35,816 nt of DNA from Magnetospirillum fulvum MGU-K5 (GCF_000442515.1 NZ_AQPH01000033.1:1-35816), one strand, 5' to 3'; positions 23,130 to 31,269 are shown, numbered from the stretch's first letter. Notes: a model not told the origin generated them from the letters alone. A program made the numbers and translations.

Positions 23130-23612
23130 ATGACCGCTTTGCCTCTGCGCGCTTTGCCGCTGGCTCCGCTTGCCCTCGTCCTGGCAAGCGGCCTGCTGGT
23201 CGCGTCGTGTGCCCCGGTTGCCTCGACGCCGCAATTGGTCCAATCCAACACGCCCACCGTGACCTACCGCTACACCGCCGATCAGGAACTGGTCCAGGCC
23301 AATCAGAGCGCGGCCTCCTACTGCAACCAATATCAAGCGACGCCGCGGACGAAGACGTTTTCGACCGAAACGGATGGCAGCAAGATCGTTGTATTCGAAT
23401 GTGTCCGGGTCGCGGCTGCCCCGCCGCCCCCAGTTCCGGCCCCCTACAACCCCAATCTGGTCTACAGCGTTCGTTCGGACCAGGAGTTGCTCGACGCCTC
23501 GCGCAACGCCCAGAGCTATTGCCTGAGCAATGGGGCGCAGCAGGTCTCGTCCACGATCAGCACCAACCCCAACGGCATCCGGACCGTCACCTTCCAGTGC
23601 CTGCCGCGTTAG
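23130..23612 (+). CDS. Lipoprotein with two tandem cysteine-containing repeats
   Basis: I know no named family for this 160-residue protein. A lipoprotein signal peptide is clear: hydrophobic residues 11-24 and a lipobox VASC with Cys27 as the lipidated residue. The mature part holds two related units, about residues 46-92 and 110-160. Each begins Y.YTADQEL or YSVRSDQEL, has A.SYC near the middle and ends in VFEC or TFQC, so the Cys positions are conserved and could form a disulfide in each. A Pro-rich spacer (AAPPPPVPAP) separates them. AAGGA lies before ATG 23130. The protein is probably anchored in the outer membrane or periplasmic face. It is convergent with prsR, with a shared hairpin between. 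Confidence 0.8.
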   Translation: MTALPLRALPLAPLALVLASGLLVASCAPVASTPQLVQSNTPTVTYRYTADQELVQANQSAASYCNQYQATPRTKTFSTETDGSKIVVFECVRVAAAPPPPVPAPYNPNLVYSVRSDQELLDASRNAQSYCLSNGAQQVSSTISTNPNGIRTVTFQCLPR

Positions 23613-23627
23613 CACCTTTGGGGCCCC

Positions 23628-23657
23628 GAGCCGATTCCATTCCGATGGAATCGGCTC
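23628..23657. terminator. Hairpin between the lipoprotein gene and prsR
   Basis: GAGCCGATTCCAT and ATGGAATCGGCTC pair perfectly over 13 bp with a four-base loop. It sits between two convergent genes and touches the prsR stop. T-runs are absent on both sides; it probably serves both transcripts. Confidence 0.65.
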
Positions 23658-25051
23658 TACACGTCGAGTCGTGGCCCCCGTGTGATCCGCAGCGTCTTCA
23701 TCAGGGTGTAAAGGGTGGGACGGCTGATGCCGAGCACCCGCGACGCTTCCTGGATATTGTTATCGGTAATCGCCAGCGTGCGGTTAAGCGCCCGGCGCTC
23801 GGCCTCTTCCCGCACCTGACGCAGCGTCGGCAGACGCAGGGCGTCGGCCGATTCGCCCCCGTCGCACAGATCCATATCTTCTACCGTAATATAGAGCCGG
23901 TCGGCCAAGACGACCGCGCGCTTCAGCCGGTTTTGCAATTCCCGCACATTGCCGGGCCAGGAATAGGTCTCGATCCTGGCCAGCGTCTCGGGCGCAAAAC
24001 CCTTGATCGGCCGCCTCAGCCGTCGGCTCATCGTCGTCAGCAGGAACGAGGCGATCAGCGCCGCGTCGCCTGGGCGGTCGCGCAGAGGCGGAATCGCCAA
24101 CCCAACCTCGTTCAGACGATAAAACAGATCCTCGCGGAACGATCCGGCCTGCATCATCGTGCGCAGATTGCGGTTGGTGGCGGCAATGACGCGGACATCG
24201 ACCGGCACGGTCTTGCGTCCCCCCACCCGCTCGATCTGCTTTTCTTGAAGGAAACGCAAAATCTTGACCTGAAGCGCCAGCGGCATGTCGCCGATCTCGT
24301 CCAGAAACAAGGTGCCGCCGCTGGCCCGTTCGATCTGACCGACCGCCTGGGCAAAAGCGCCGGTGAACGCCCCGCGTTCATGACCGAACAATTCGCTTTC
24401 CAACAATGCTTCGGGAATCGCCGCGCAATTGATCGCGACAAAGGGGCGGTCGCGGCGGTCGCTCCAGGCATGGATGGCGCGGGCCAGCACGTCCTTGCCG
24501 GTGCCGCTCTCTCCGGTGATCAGCACCCCCACCTCGACATCGGCGACCCGGCGCGCCATGTGGCAGACCTTCAGCATCTGAGGCGAGGCGGCCAGCAATC
24601 CGTCAAATCCGCTGTCACCGGCCAGGCCTTCGCGCCGGTCGTCGCGCTCTGCCTCCAGCCGATAGCTGTTCCAGCCCCGCTCGACGATGACGCGAAGGAC
24701 GTCGCTATCAACCGGCTTGGCATAGAAATCATAGGCTCCCCCGCCGATCGCATCCTGGGCGTTGCGGCGGTCCTCGGTGCCGGAGGCGACGATCACCTTG
24801 GTCAGGGGCTGGATCGTCATGATCTCGCGCAGGGTCGCCACCCCTTCCCCGGCGCTGTCGCAGTCGGGGGGCAGGCCGAGATCAAGCACCACCAGCGGCG
24901 GTTCGCGCCTGCGGAACTGAGCAATCGCTTCGGAGCGGTCCCCGGCGAAATACAGTTCGTAATCGGACAAGGCCCAGCGAAGCTGTGCCCGCATCCCTTC
25001 GTCATCTTCGACGACCAGGATGGCGGGCGTTTCGGGCAGGATCGACGACAT
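23657..25051 (-). CDS. prsR: PEP-CTERM/exosortase-system response regulator PrsR (sigma-54 activator)
   Basis: This 464-residue response regulator is NtrC-type. The receiver domain has its acidic pocket at VVEDDEG and its phospho-acceptor Asp57 in LVVLDLGLPP. The AAA+ domain shows Walker A GESGTGKD, the sigma-54 contact loop GAFTGA, and Walker B GGTLFLDEIGDMP. The C-terminal Fis-type HTH is NNIQEASRVLGISRPTLYTLMKTL. The sequence, its pairing with a PrsK-like kinase and the exosortase genes nearby identify it as PrsR, which activates sigma-54 promoters of exopolysaccharide and PEP-CTERM genes in known cases. It follows prsK by 18 bp and is co-transcribed. Sigma-54-like promoters at 26663 and 35797 are its likely targets. 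Confidence 0.93.
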   Translation of the reverse strand: MSSILPETPAILVVEDDEGMRAQLRWALSDYELYFAGDRSEAIAQFRRREPPLVVLDLGLPPDCDSAGEGVATLREIMTIQPLTKVIVASGTEDRRNAQDAIGGGAYDFYAKPVDSDVLRVIVERGWNSYRLEAERDDRREGLAGDSGFDGLLAASPQMLKVCHMARRVADVEVGVLITGESGTGKDVLARAIHAWSDRRDRPFVAINCAAIPEALLESELFGHERGAFTGAFAQAVGQIERASGGTLFLDEIGDMPLALQVKILRFLQEKQIERVGGRKTVPVDVRVIAATNRNLRTMMQAGSFREDLFYRLNEVGLAIPPLRDRPGDAALIASFLLTTMSRRLRRPIKGFAPETLARIETYSWPGNVRELQNRLKRAVVLADRLYITVEDMDLCDGGESADALRLPTLRQVREEAERRALNRTLAITDNNIQEASRVLGISRPTLYTLMKTLRITRGPRLDV

Positions 25052-25069
25052 CGCGACGCGCTCCCTTTT

Positions 25070-26350
25070 TTACACCGAGAGACCGAAGCGTTCGGCCGAT
25101 CCGTCCCGCTGGATGCCGCGCCGGACCACGCCGGGACGTGTCGGCAGACGGATGCGGACAAGGGTGCCGCGGCCCAGTTCACTTTCGACATCAAGGCAGC
25201 CGTTCATTTCGCGCACCAGCCACGCCGCCTGAAATGCGCCGATGCCCGATCCGCCGGGCTTGCTGGTCTGAAGCGGCCGGAACAGGCGGTCGCGAATGAA
25301 ATCGGCCGACATCCCCGGCCCGCTATCGGCAATCTCGACCACGCCGTCAGCACCGACGGCAACCCGGACGGTTCCATCGGGACCAGCGGCATCCCAGGCA
25401 TTGCCGATCAGGTGCCCCAGCACCGAGACCATCCGGTCGGCCTGTCCCAACACCATCACGACGGGGCTTTCGGTGGAAAAGATCACCGCTCGCCCCGGCC
25501 GCCAGCCCGCGGCGGCGGTGGCGGCGGTCTCGACAAGATTAAAGCGGCGCGGACGCAGCACCCGCCCGCCCCGATCCAGGCGACTTTGCATGGCACGCAA
25601 CCGCGCCACCGCCGCGCCGACGGTCATCAGCATGTCGCGCTGGAAGAGGGGGTCGTCGCCGAAACGCTCGGCGTTTTGCAGCATCAACGACATCTGCCCC
25701 AGCACGTTCTTGACGTCGTGACGGATGAAGGCGGAGCGACGGCTGTAATCCGACAGGGACCGCACATCGCTTAATTCCTGCGACACCCGCGCTTCGGCAA
25801 GATAGCTGGCGGCCAGGGTCGCCAGCGCCATCATTCCCTCTACCGACTGCGACGGAGCCAGACACAGCATCGCGAATCCTTCGGTGCCGCCCTGGTGGAT
25901 CAGCGGCACCACCACCCACCCCTCGCCAAAGCCACCCATCCACGGCGGCAGGATCGGCGCGGCCGCGTCCTCGTGGTCCCATCCGCATTCGCCGACCTCG
26001 ACGATCCGTCCGGTCTCGGCCAGAAAACGCGACAGATCGGCCTGGGCCGACACATGCGACAACGGCCCGGCCATTCCCACCGATGCCATCGGCAGAAACG
26101 CCCCGGTCGAGGGATTGCGCACCCAGATCGCACCGAACTCGCTGGCGGCGGCATCGACCAGCGCCCGCAACAACCGTTGCCCCAGGCTGCCCTCCGCGCC
26201 GGGAGCGGCAATGGTGGCGACGAAAGCGGCCAGCAGCGATCGGGCGTCATCGCCCGGACCGAACCGCCGCCGGACGCCGTCGCGCAATGCGGCGACCGCT
26301 AGCCCGACCCGGGTACTGATCGAGTCCGGATGGTTTCTCATCCCTGTCAT
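25070..26350 (-). CDS. prsK: PrsK-like histidine kinase, short form without membrane domain
   Basis: This 426-residue kinase partners PrsR. It begins with a soluble region of about 45 residues, then a GAF-like domain (residues 55-185), then the dimerisation/phospho-acceptor segment SAFIRHDVKNVLGQMSLMLQNAERFGDDPLFQRDM with His211. That HDVKN...LMLQNAER pattern is characteristic of PrsK. The ATPase domain follows with LIGNAWDA (N-box), IADSGPGM and GSGIGAFQAAWLVREMNG. Canonical PrsK proteins are larger (more than 600 residues) with an N-terminal multi-helix membrane region, which is absent here; I see no hydrophobic segment long enough to span the membrane. ATG 26350 has GGAGG nine bases upstream. 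This kinase therefore probably senses a cytosolic signal. Confidence 0.88.
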   Translation of the reverse strand: MTGMRNHPDSISTRVGLAVAALRDGVRRRFGPGDDARSLLAAFVATIAAPGAEGSLGQRLLRALVDAAASEFGAIWVRNPSTGAFLPMASVGMAGPLSHVSAQADLSRFLAETGRIVEVGECGWDHEDAAAPILPPWMGGFGEGWVVVPLIHQGGTEGFAMLCLAPSQSVEGMMALATLAASYLAEARVSQELSDVRSLSDYSRRSAFIRHDVKNVLGQMSLMLQNAERFGDDPLFQRDMLMTVGAAVARLRAMQSRLDRGGRVLRPRRFNLVETAATAAAGWRPGRAVIFSTESPVVMVLGQADRMVSVLGHLIGNAWDAAGPDGTVRVAVGADGVVEIADSGPGMSADFIRDRLFRPLQTSKPGGSGIGAFQAAWLVREMNGCLDVESELGRGTLVRIRLPTRPGVVRRGIQRDGSAERFGLSV

Positions 26351-26477
26351 CCACCGAATCCTCCCGCCGAGGAAGCGACTGATCTGATCGCACCAACCGA
26401 AACATAGAATGGAAGGCTGGCGAGAGCAGACTCAGTCTGAAACCTTATCGACTCCGGCATAAAGATAGCTTTTTTCC

Positions 26478-26500
26478 ATAAATGCCCCTCTTTCATTTAT
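26478..26500. promoter_or_regulatory. Inverted repeat 1, candidate PrsR enhancer site
   Basis: ATAAATG, nine bases, CATTTAT. It is about 165-185 bp upstream of the sigma-54-like promoter at 26663, a normal distance for an NtrC-class enhancer. It shares the AAATG/CATTT arms with the repeat at 26528. Confidence 0.45.
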
Positions 26501-26527
26501 AGATTAATATCTACAAACCGAAACAAC

Positions 26528-26547
26528 ATCATTTCGTAACAAATGAT
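26528..26547. promoter_or_regulatory. Inverted repeat 2, candidate PrsR enhancer site
   Basis: ATCATTT, CGTAAC, AAATGAT: a perfect 7-bp inverted repeat with six-base spacer, 115-135 bp upstream of the sigma-54-like promoter. Paired with the repeat 30 bp further upstream, it may be one of two binding sites for PrsR dimers. Confidence 0.5.
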
Positions 26548-26662
26548 TTAATAAAATTACGCGAATAAAGGCTCAACTTACCTGTCTTTTTATTTTACAC
26601 TGCCCAAGCAGACCGGATGGGATAGGCCTGTTTTACGCACCCGGCGCCGTCATCCCCGGCCA

Positions 26663-26678
26663 TGGCACGATTCATGCT
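26663..26678 (+). promoter_or_regulatory. Sigma-54 (-24/-12) promoter before vanZ-exosortase operon
   Basis: TGGCACG-ATTC-ATGCT matches the sigma-54 consensus TGGCACG, four bases, TTGCW in all defined positions but one (A for the first T of TTGC). Transcription would begin near 26690, about 35 bp before the GTG start of vanZ. A sigma-54 activator, PrsR, is encoded divergently just beyond. Confidence 0.8.
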
Positions 26679-26724
26679 GATGGCTTCTCACGCCCCACGG
26701 GCTGAAACGCGGAGGAATTCTGGC

Positions 26725-27129
26725 GTGACGATGGCACAAGCTTCGATCCGGTCGATTGCGGTGCGCCTGCTGGCCTGGATCGGGCTGATCGGGCTGGCGC
26801 TGCTGTCATGGTTGCCGGGGGACGAGATGATCCGCAGCGGACTGGATGGCCGGATCGAACATGTCATGGCCTATGCCGGAATCAGCACTCTGGTCGCCCT
26901 GGCCTATGCCCGTCGGATCGGGCTCAAGGCGGTGGCCGCCCTTCTCATCCTGTATGCCGGAATGCTGGAGATCGGTCAGATTTTCGCCTTTGGCCGCCAT
27001 GCCGCGCTTTGGGACGCGTTCGCCAGCGGCACCGGAATTCTGATCGGAACCGCTCTCCACCCCCTTATCCGCAGCGGAGCGCGGCGCCGGCGCCCCTTGC
27101 ACCATTTCCTGTCCTCGCTCACCGACTGA
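26725..27129 (+). CDS. VanZ-family membrane protein
   Basis: This is an integral inner-membrane protein of 134 residues with about four hydrophobic helices. The sequence LLSWLPGDEMIRSGLDGRIEHVMAYAGISTLVALAY carries the VanZ-family pattern (P-x-x-x-x, then H-hydrophobic-x-Y/F), and LLILYAGMLEIGQIFAFGRHAALWDAFASGTGILIG completes it with the conserved E and D. VanZ homologues are common in exosortase/PEP-CTERM and polysaccharide loci; their function is unknown. GTG 26725 is chosen because GGAGGA lies eight bases upstream. Other in-frame starts are ATG 26731 and an ATG at 26662, but the latter lies in the sigma-54 promoter and would not be transcribed. It is the first gene of the exosortase operon. 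Confidence 0.85.
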   Translation: MTMAQASIRSIAVRLLAWIGLIGLALLSWLPGDEMIRSGLDGRIEHVMAYAGISTLVALAYARRIGLKAVAALLILYAGMLEIGQIFAFGRHAALWDAFASGTGILIGTALHPLIRSGARRRRPLHHFLSSLTD

Positions 27130-27186
27130 CCGGGCTCATGCGCCCTTCCCGTCCGACTGCGTCGATGAACCCGAAAGCGAAGCGCC

Positions 27187-28752
27187 ATGGATTTCCGTAC
27201 CAGATTGCCGCGTGTCATCGGCATCGTCGTCGTCTTAGCCGCCGCCGGATTCGTCTTCCATGACGCGCTGGGTCTGATCTTCACCAGTTGGGAGCAGCCG
27301 GAATACAGCTATGGCTATCTGGTCCTGCCGCTGGCGATCCTGCTGTTCGTCAACCGCCTGAACGGCCAAGACCTCGTCATCCGGGGATCGTGGGGAGGCG
27401 TCGCCCTGGTGGGCGCATCGCTTTTGCTTGAATTGGGCTGCGAACTGTCGAACGTCAGGGGCGTCCAGCCCTATTCGGTGCTGCTGTTTCTGTATGGCGG
27501 CTTCGTCACCTTGTTCGGCTGGCGCAAATGCGTCGTCTTCGCCGTTCCGCTGGCTTATCTGATTTTCGCGGTCCCGCTGCCGCGCTTCATCTTTGCCGAG
27601 ATTTCGGTTCAGCTTCAGTTGATCTCGACCGATTTGGGCGGGGCGATTCTTCAGGCGCTCGGCTATTCGGTCTATTCGGAAGGCAACGTGATCGATCTCG
27701 GCGGCTACCGCCTCCAGGTGGCCGAGGCATGCAGCGGGTTGCGCTATCTCTTTCCCCTGCTGAGTTTCAGCGTCCTGGTCGCCTTTCTGCTGAAGTCCCG
27801 GCGCTGGATCCAGATCTTCATCGTCTTGTCGTCACCGCCGATCACCGTCCTGATGAACAGTCTGCGGATCGCCATCGCCGGAATCGCCGTCAACGAAGCG
27901 GGACCGGCAATGGCCGAGGGCTTCATTCACGCCTTCGAAGGATGGGTGATTTTCATCGGCTGCCTTCTGGTTCTGCTGCTCGAACTCTGGCTGCTGCGCC
28001 TGCTCGGATGCCGGATCGAGATTGAGTCCTCGGCCCTGTCGCTGTCGCGTCGGCCGGTCTTTAGCGTAACCGTCCAATCGTGGCAGCGGACAATCGCCGC
28101 CACCGCGTTGCTGGCGCTTGCCGTAGGAACCGATATCGCCCTTGCCCTGTTTCCGCCCGACCGCCCCGGTCCGGTCCGGCTGCAAACCAAGCTGGAATAT
28201 TTTCCCACCGCGATCGGAACCTGGCGCGGGACCCGCCAAACCATCCCAGCCGAAACGATCGAGACGCTGCAACTCGACGATTATGTCCTGACCGATTATG
28301 TCGGCGACGACGGTGCCACGGTCAGTCTCCATGTCGCTTATTACGGCCACCAGGATAGCACCGCCGCCTATCACTCGCCGCGAATCTGCATTCCCGGCGG
28401 TGGCTGGAAGATTGTCTCGCTGACGCGCCGAATCATCACGGTCAATGGCGCGGCGTTCCCGGTCAATCTCGTCCTCATTCAAAACGGGACGGCCCGCCAC
28501 CTGCTCTATTACTGGTTCGACGAGCAGGGCGAGCGTCTGACCGAGGATTACGCGGTCAAGCTGCATATTCTGGGCAATGCCTTGCGCCTGCGTCCGACCA
28601 ACGGCGCGCTGATCCGGGTGCTGACCCCGCTTGACCCCGCCGAGACGGTCGACACCGCCGCGGCCCGGCTGGGACGGTTTTTAGACGATGCCGTCCCGAT
28701 TTTGCAGGGCGCGATGGCCGAAGCCGCTCCATCCCCGGCATGGGGACGGTGA
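27187..28752 (+). CDS. xrt: Exosortase fused to EpsI domain (XrtD-like)
   Basis: This 521-residue inner-membrane protein is a putative transpeptidase that processes C-terminal sorting signals. The N-terminal 290 residues form the exosortase, with about eight membrane helices. The catalytic Cys182 lies in VAEACSGLRYLFPLLSF, Arg227 in VLMNSLRIAIAG and His248 in GFIHAFEGWVIF. After a further helix (about 303-322), residues 335-510 form an EpsI-type domain, with IGTWRG, YVLTDYVGDDGATVSLHVAYYGHQDSTAAYHSPRICIPGGGW. In many systems exosortase and EpsI are separate. The fused form is typical of the XrtD (VPLPA-CTERM) group; that subtype is inferred. The downstream glycosyltransferase starts four bases after its stop. 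Confidence 0.92.
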   Translation: MDFRTRLPRVIGIVVVLAAAGFVFHDALGLIFTSWEQPEYSYGYLVLPLAILLFVNRLNGQDLVIRGSWGGVALVGASLLLELGCELSNVRGVQPYSVLLFLYGGFVTLFGWRKCVVFAVPLAYLIFAVPLPRFIFAEISVQLQLISTDLGGAILQALGYSVYSEGNVIDLGGYRLQVAEACSGLRYLFPLLSFSVLVAFLLKSRRWIQIFIVLSSPPITVLMNSLRIAIAGIAVNEAGPAMAEGFIHAFEGWVIFIGCLLVLLLELWLLRLLGCRIEIESSALSLSRRPVFSVTVQSWQRTIAATALLALAVGTDIALALFPPDRPGPVRLQTKLEYFPTAIGTWRGTRQTIPAETIETLQLDDYVLTDYVGDDGATVSLHVAYYGHQDSTAAYHSPRICIPGGGWKIVSLTRRIITVNGAAFPVNLVLIQNGTARHLLYYWFDEQGERLTEDYAVKLHILGNALRLRPTNGALIRVLTPLDPAETVDTAAARLGRFLDDAVPILQGAMAEAAPSPAWGR

Positions 28753-28756
28753 GATC

Positions 28757-29924
28757 ATGACTCAGCAAAGCCCACTCGCTCCCCGGCATCCCGACCCGAT
28801 CCGCACGATCTGCTGCATCCATCAGGGCTATGAATTGTACGGCTCGGATCGGCTGTTCATCCAGTGCGTCGCGATCCTGCGCCGCCTCCACCCCGAAGCG
28901 GCGATCGAAATCGTGTTGCCCAAACCCGGCCCGATCGTCGATCCGTTACGGATGGAGGGGGTCAGCATCGTTTTCGACGATATCTGGGTGCTGACGAAAA
29001 AAAGACATCGCGCAGAAATTGCTGTTCCGGTTACCGCATCTGATCGGCTGCATCCGCGCGGCAAGACGGCGGATCGCCGACAGCGATCTCACCTATATCA
29101 GCACCTCGGTCATCGCCGATTACCTCCTTGCCGCCCGGACCAGCCCGGCGGCGTGCCTGTGCCACGTCCATGAAAGCCCGGACGGTCTGGCCCTGCTGGC
29201 GGTGCGGGCGCTGCTGCACTGGGCCGCCATTCCGATGATCTTCAATTCCGCCGCCACCCAGACCCAATTTTCCCTGCCCGAAGCGATCCCCCAGGCGGTG
29301 GTACTCAATTCATGCAAGACGCCGGAGAAGACCCGCCCGGTCGAGTATGACGGCCTTGCCCCCCTGAAAGTGCTGATGCTCGGCCGGATCAACAGTTGGA
29401 AAGGGCAAGACCTGCTGGTCGAAGCGGTGGCGGCGATGCGGATCGAGGCGCGGGCCCGGATCGAGATTCGCATCGTCGGCGGCACGTTCGACAATGCCCG
29501 CCACGATCTCGCTCTGCTCGACCTGATCCGCCGGTTCGAGCTTGAGTCCTATATCGAGGTCCTGGGCTTCGATCCCGATCCCACCCCACATTATCAATGG
29601 TGTGACATCCTGGTGGTCCCGTCGCGCAAGCCCGAACCATTCGGGCTGGTCGCGATCGAAGCGTTCTCGCACGGCCGCGCCGTGATCGCCGCCGATCATG
29701 GCGGCCTGACCGAGATCGTAACGCCGGATCGCGACGGATGGCGCTTTGAGCCGAACTCGGCCGCCGATCTGGCGCGATATCTGGAAATGGCGGTTGCCTC
29801 GCCCTTTGCTGTCCGCACGATGGGGGAGACGGCGCGGATAACCCATGCCCAACGCTTCACCGAAACCATTTTCGAACGGAGCTTCGCCGAAGCGCTGCAT
29901 CCCGCCGATCCGACCGCGCCATGA
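28757..29924 (+). pseudogene. GT4-type glycosyltransferase, reading frame broken in an A7 run
   Basis: Two adjoining frames together encode one GT-B glycosyltransferase of about 389 residues. The first frame (from ATG 28757, MTQQSPLAPRHPDPIRTI) gives the N-terminal domain, including IHQGYELYGSDRLF, up to VLTKK. The second frame (+1) continues KKDIAQKLLFRLPHLIG through the C-terminal domain, with LKVLMLGRINSWKGQDLLVEAV and the E-x7-E motif EPFGLVAIEA to the stop at 29924. The junction is a run of seven A at 28997-29003; six would restore one frame. It may be a natural inactivation, phase variation or slippage, or a sequencing error. ATGA overlap couples it to the flippase. The sugar donor and acceptor are unknown. 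Confidence 0.85.
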
Positions 29925-31219
29925 AATCCGACAAGTTCGCGATGTCGGTCTCGACCTTTACCCGGATCGGAACCGGGTTGGTAATCTTTGTCCTGCTCGC
30001 CCGCTATCTCGGACCGGGACCGTTCGGCGTGTTCGCGGCGGCGATGGTCTATGCCACCCTGCTGGGGCTGGTCGCCGATTACGGTCTGGGGACCTATGCC
30101 CTGTGCGAGGCGGGAGCCCACCAGGGACGCGGCGCGACCATCGTGATGCAGGCCCTGATGGTGAAGCTGATCACCACCGGCCTTGTCACCCTGGGCGGTC
30201 TGGTCGCCCTGGCGGTCGTGGCTCCGGTGCACGATACCGTGATCGTCATCGTCGCGGTCTATATCGGATTGATGGCGACCTCGTTCGCCGATCTGTGTTT
30301 CGTCACCGTCCGCGCCGTCGGACGCTACGATGTCGAGGCGCGAACAGTGGTGGCGACCAGCATCGTTTCGGTCGCCGCGATCGCCTGGGTGACCGTCGCC
30401 AGCGACAGCATCGCCGCCGCCGCTTTGTGCTTCATGGTCACCCGTCTGTTTTATCTGGCGACCAGTTGGATCGTGCTGCGGCCGTTTCTGGCAATTGCGG
30501 CGGTCTGGCCGGTCCGGCGGGCGGACCTGCTGCGGATCATGCGGCAGGCTTCGCCTTATGCCATCGACGGCTTGCTGGTCAACCTGTCCAACCAGATTGA
30601 TGTCGTGATGGTCAGCCTGTTGCTTAGTCACGTCGAGATCGGGCTGTATCAGGCCGGAGCGAAGCTGTTGCAGGGGGTCGCCCCGGTCTCCGCCATTCTG
30701 GCGATGGTCTATCTGCCCAAGTTGGCCGAGGCCCATCAGAGCGGCGATCTGGGTCGGCGAAACCAGTTGGCCGCAAAGCTCAATCTTGAGTTCGTCGGCC
30801 TCGCCACCATCGGCTTTTTCGGTTTCATGGTGTTCGGGCCGCTGTGGACGATCCATGTCTACGGCCCGGAATTCAGCCCGCTGATCCCGCTGTGGCCCGG
30901 GCTGTCCTGCTTCATCCTGTTCCGCTTCACCGCCTCGGCCTATGGGATCGAGCTGACCGCGCTTGGCGAAATGCGCTACCGGATCGGCACCTACATCCTG
31001 GTCATCGGCGCGGTGGTGATCGGCTCGCTGATCGCGCTGCCCCGCTATGGGGTGGCGGCGGCACCGTGGATTCTGGCCGGATCGGGTCTGATCCTGCTGC
31101 TGGTCTATGGATTCATCTCGGCACGCTATATGGGCAGTCGCCGGATCGTCGCGTACAGCCTGGCCTGGTCGCTGCTATTGCTGGCGTCGGCTCTGCTGTT
31201 CGCGGCGGAACGTGGCTGA
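29921..31219 (+). CDS. Wzx-like polysaccharide flippase (MVF/MOP superfamily)
   Basis: This 432-residue inner-membrane protein has about 12 hydrophobic helices, typical of polysaccharide export flippases (Polysacc_synt). The N-terminus FTRIGTGLVIFVLLARYLGPGPFGVFAAAMVY is diagnostic: it has the RYLGPxxFG motif of the Wzx/RfbX group. QASPYAIDGLLVNLSNQIDVVMVSLLL begins the second half. It should flip lipid-linked oligosaccharide units to the periplasm. Its ATG overlaps the glycosyltransferase stop as ATGA (29921-29924), so expression depends on translation through the broken upstream gene. The FkbM gene follows after 50 bp. Confidence 0.92.
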   Translation: MKSDKFAMSVSTFTRIGTGLVIFVLLARYLGPGPFGVFAAAMVYATLLGLVADYGLGTYALCEAGAHQGRGATIVMQALMVKLITTGLVTLGGLVALAVVAPVHDTVIVIVAVYIGLMATSFADLCFVTVRAVGRYDVEARTVVATSIVSVAAIAWVTVASDSIAAAALCFMVTRLFYLATSWIVLRPFLAIAAVWPVRRADLLRIMRQASPYAIDGLLVNLSNQIDVVMVSLLLSHVEIGLYQAGAKLLQGVAPVSAILAMVYLPKLAEAHQSGDLGRRNQLAAKLNLEFVGLATIGFFGFMVFGPLWTIHVYGPEFSPLIPLWPGLSCFILFRFTASAYGIELTALGEMRYRIGTYILVIGAVVIGSLIALPRYGVAAAPWILAGSGLILLLVYGFISARYMGSRRIVAYSLAWSLLLLASALLFAAERG

Positions 31220-31269
31220 TTTCGGGTCCGTGCGCCCCGCTTCCGGGGCTTCGGCAGGAGGAGAGCACG

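Larger units (their letters stand above)
26351..26662. other. AT-rich divergent regulatory region between prsK and vanZ
   Basis: This stretch of about 310 bases separates prsK (minus) and the vanZ-exosortase operon (plus). From about 26440 to 26620 it is much richer in A and T than the surrounding DNA. No gene is supported. It contains two inverted repeats, listed separately, and is followed by a sigma-54-type promoter. No clear promoter for prsK could be picked out. Confidence 0.6.

Noticed and set aside
22967-25774. Plus-strand open frame of over 900 codons overlapping the lipoprotein, prsR and prsK
   Set aside because: It covers well-supported genes on both strands, crosses a strong terminator hairpin and has shadow-like composition.
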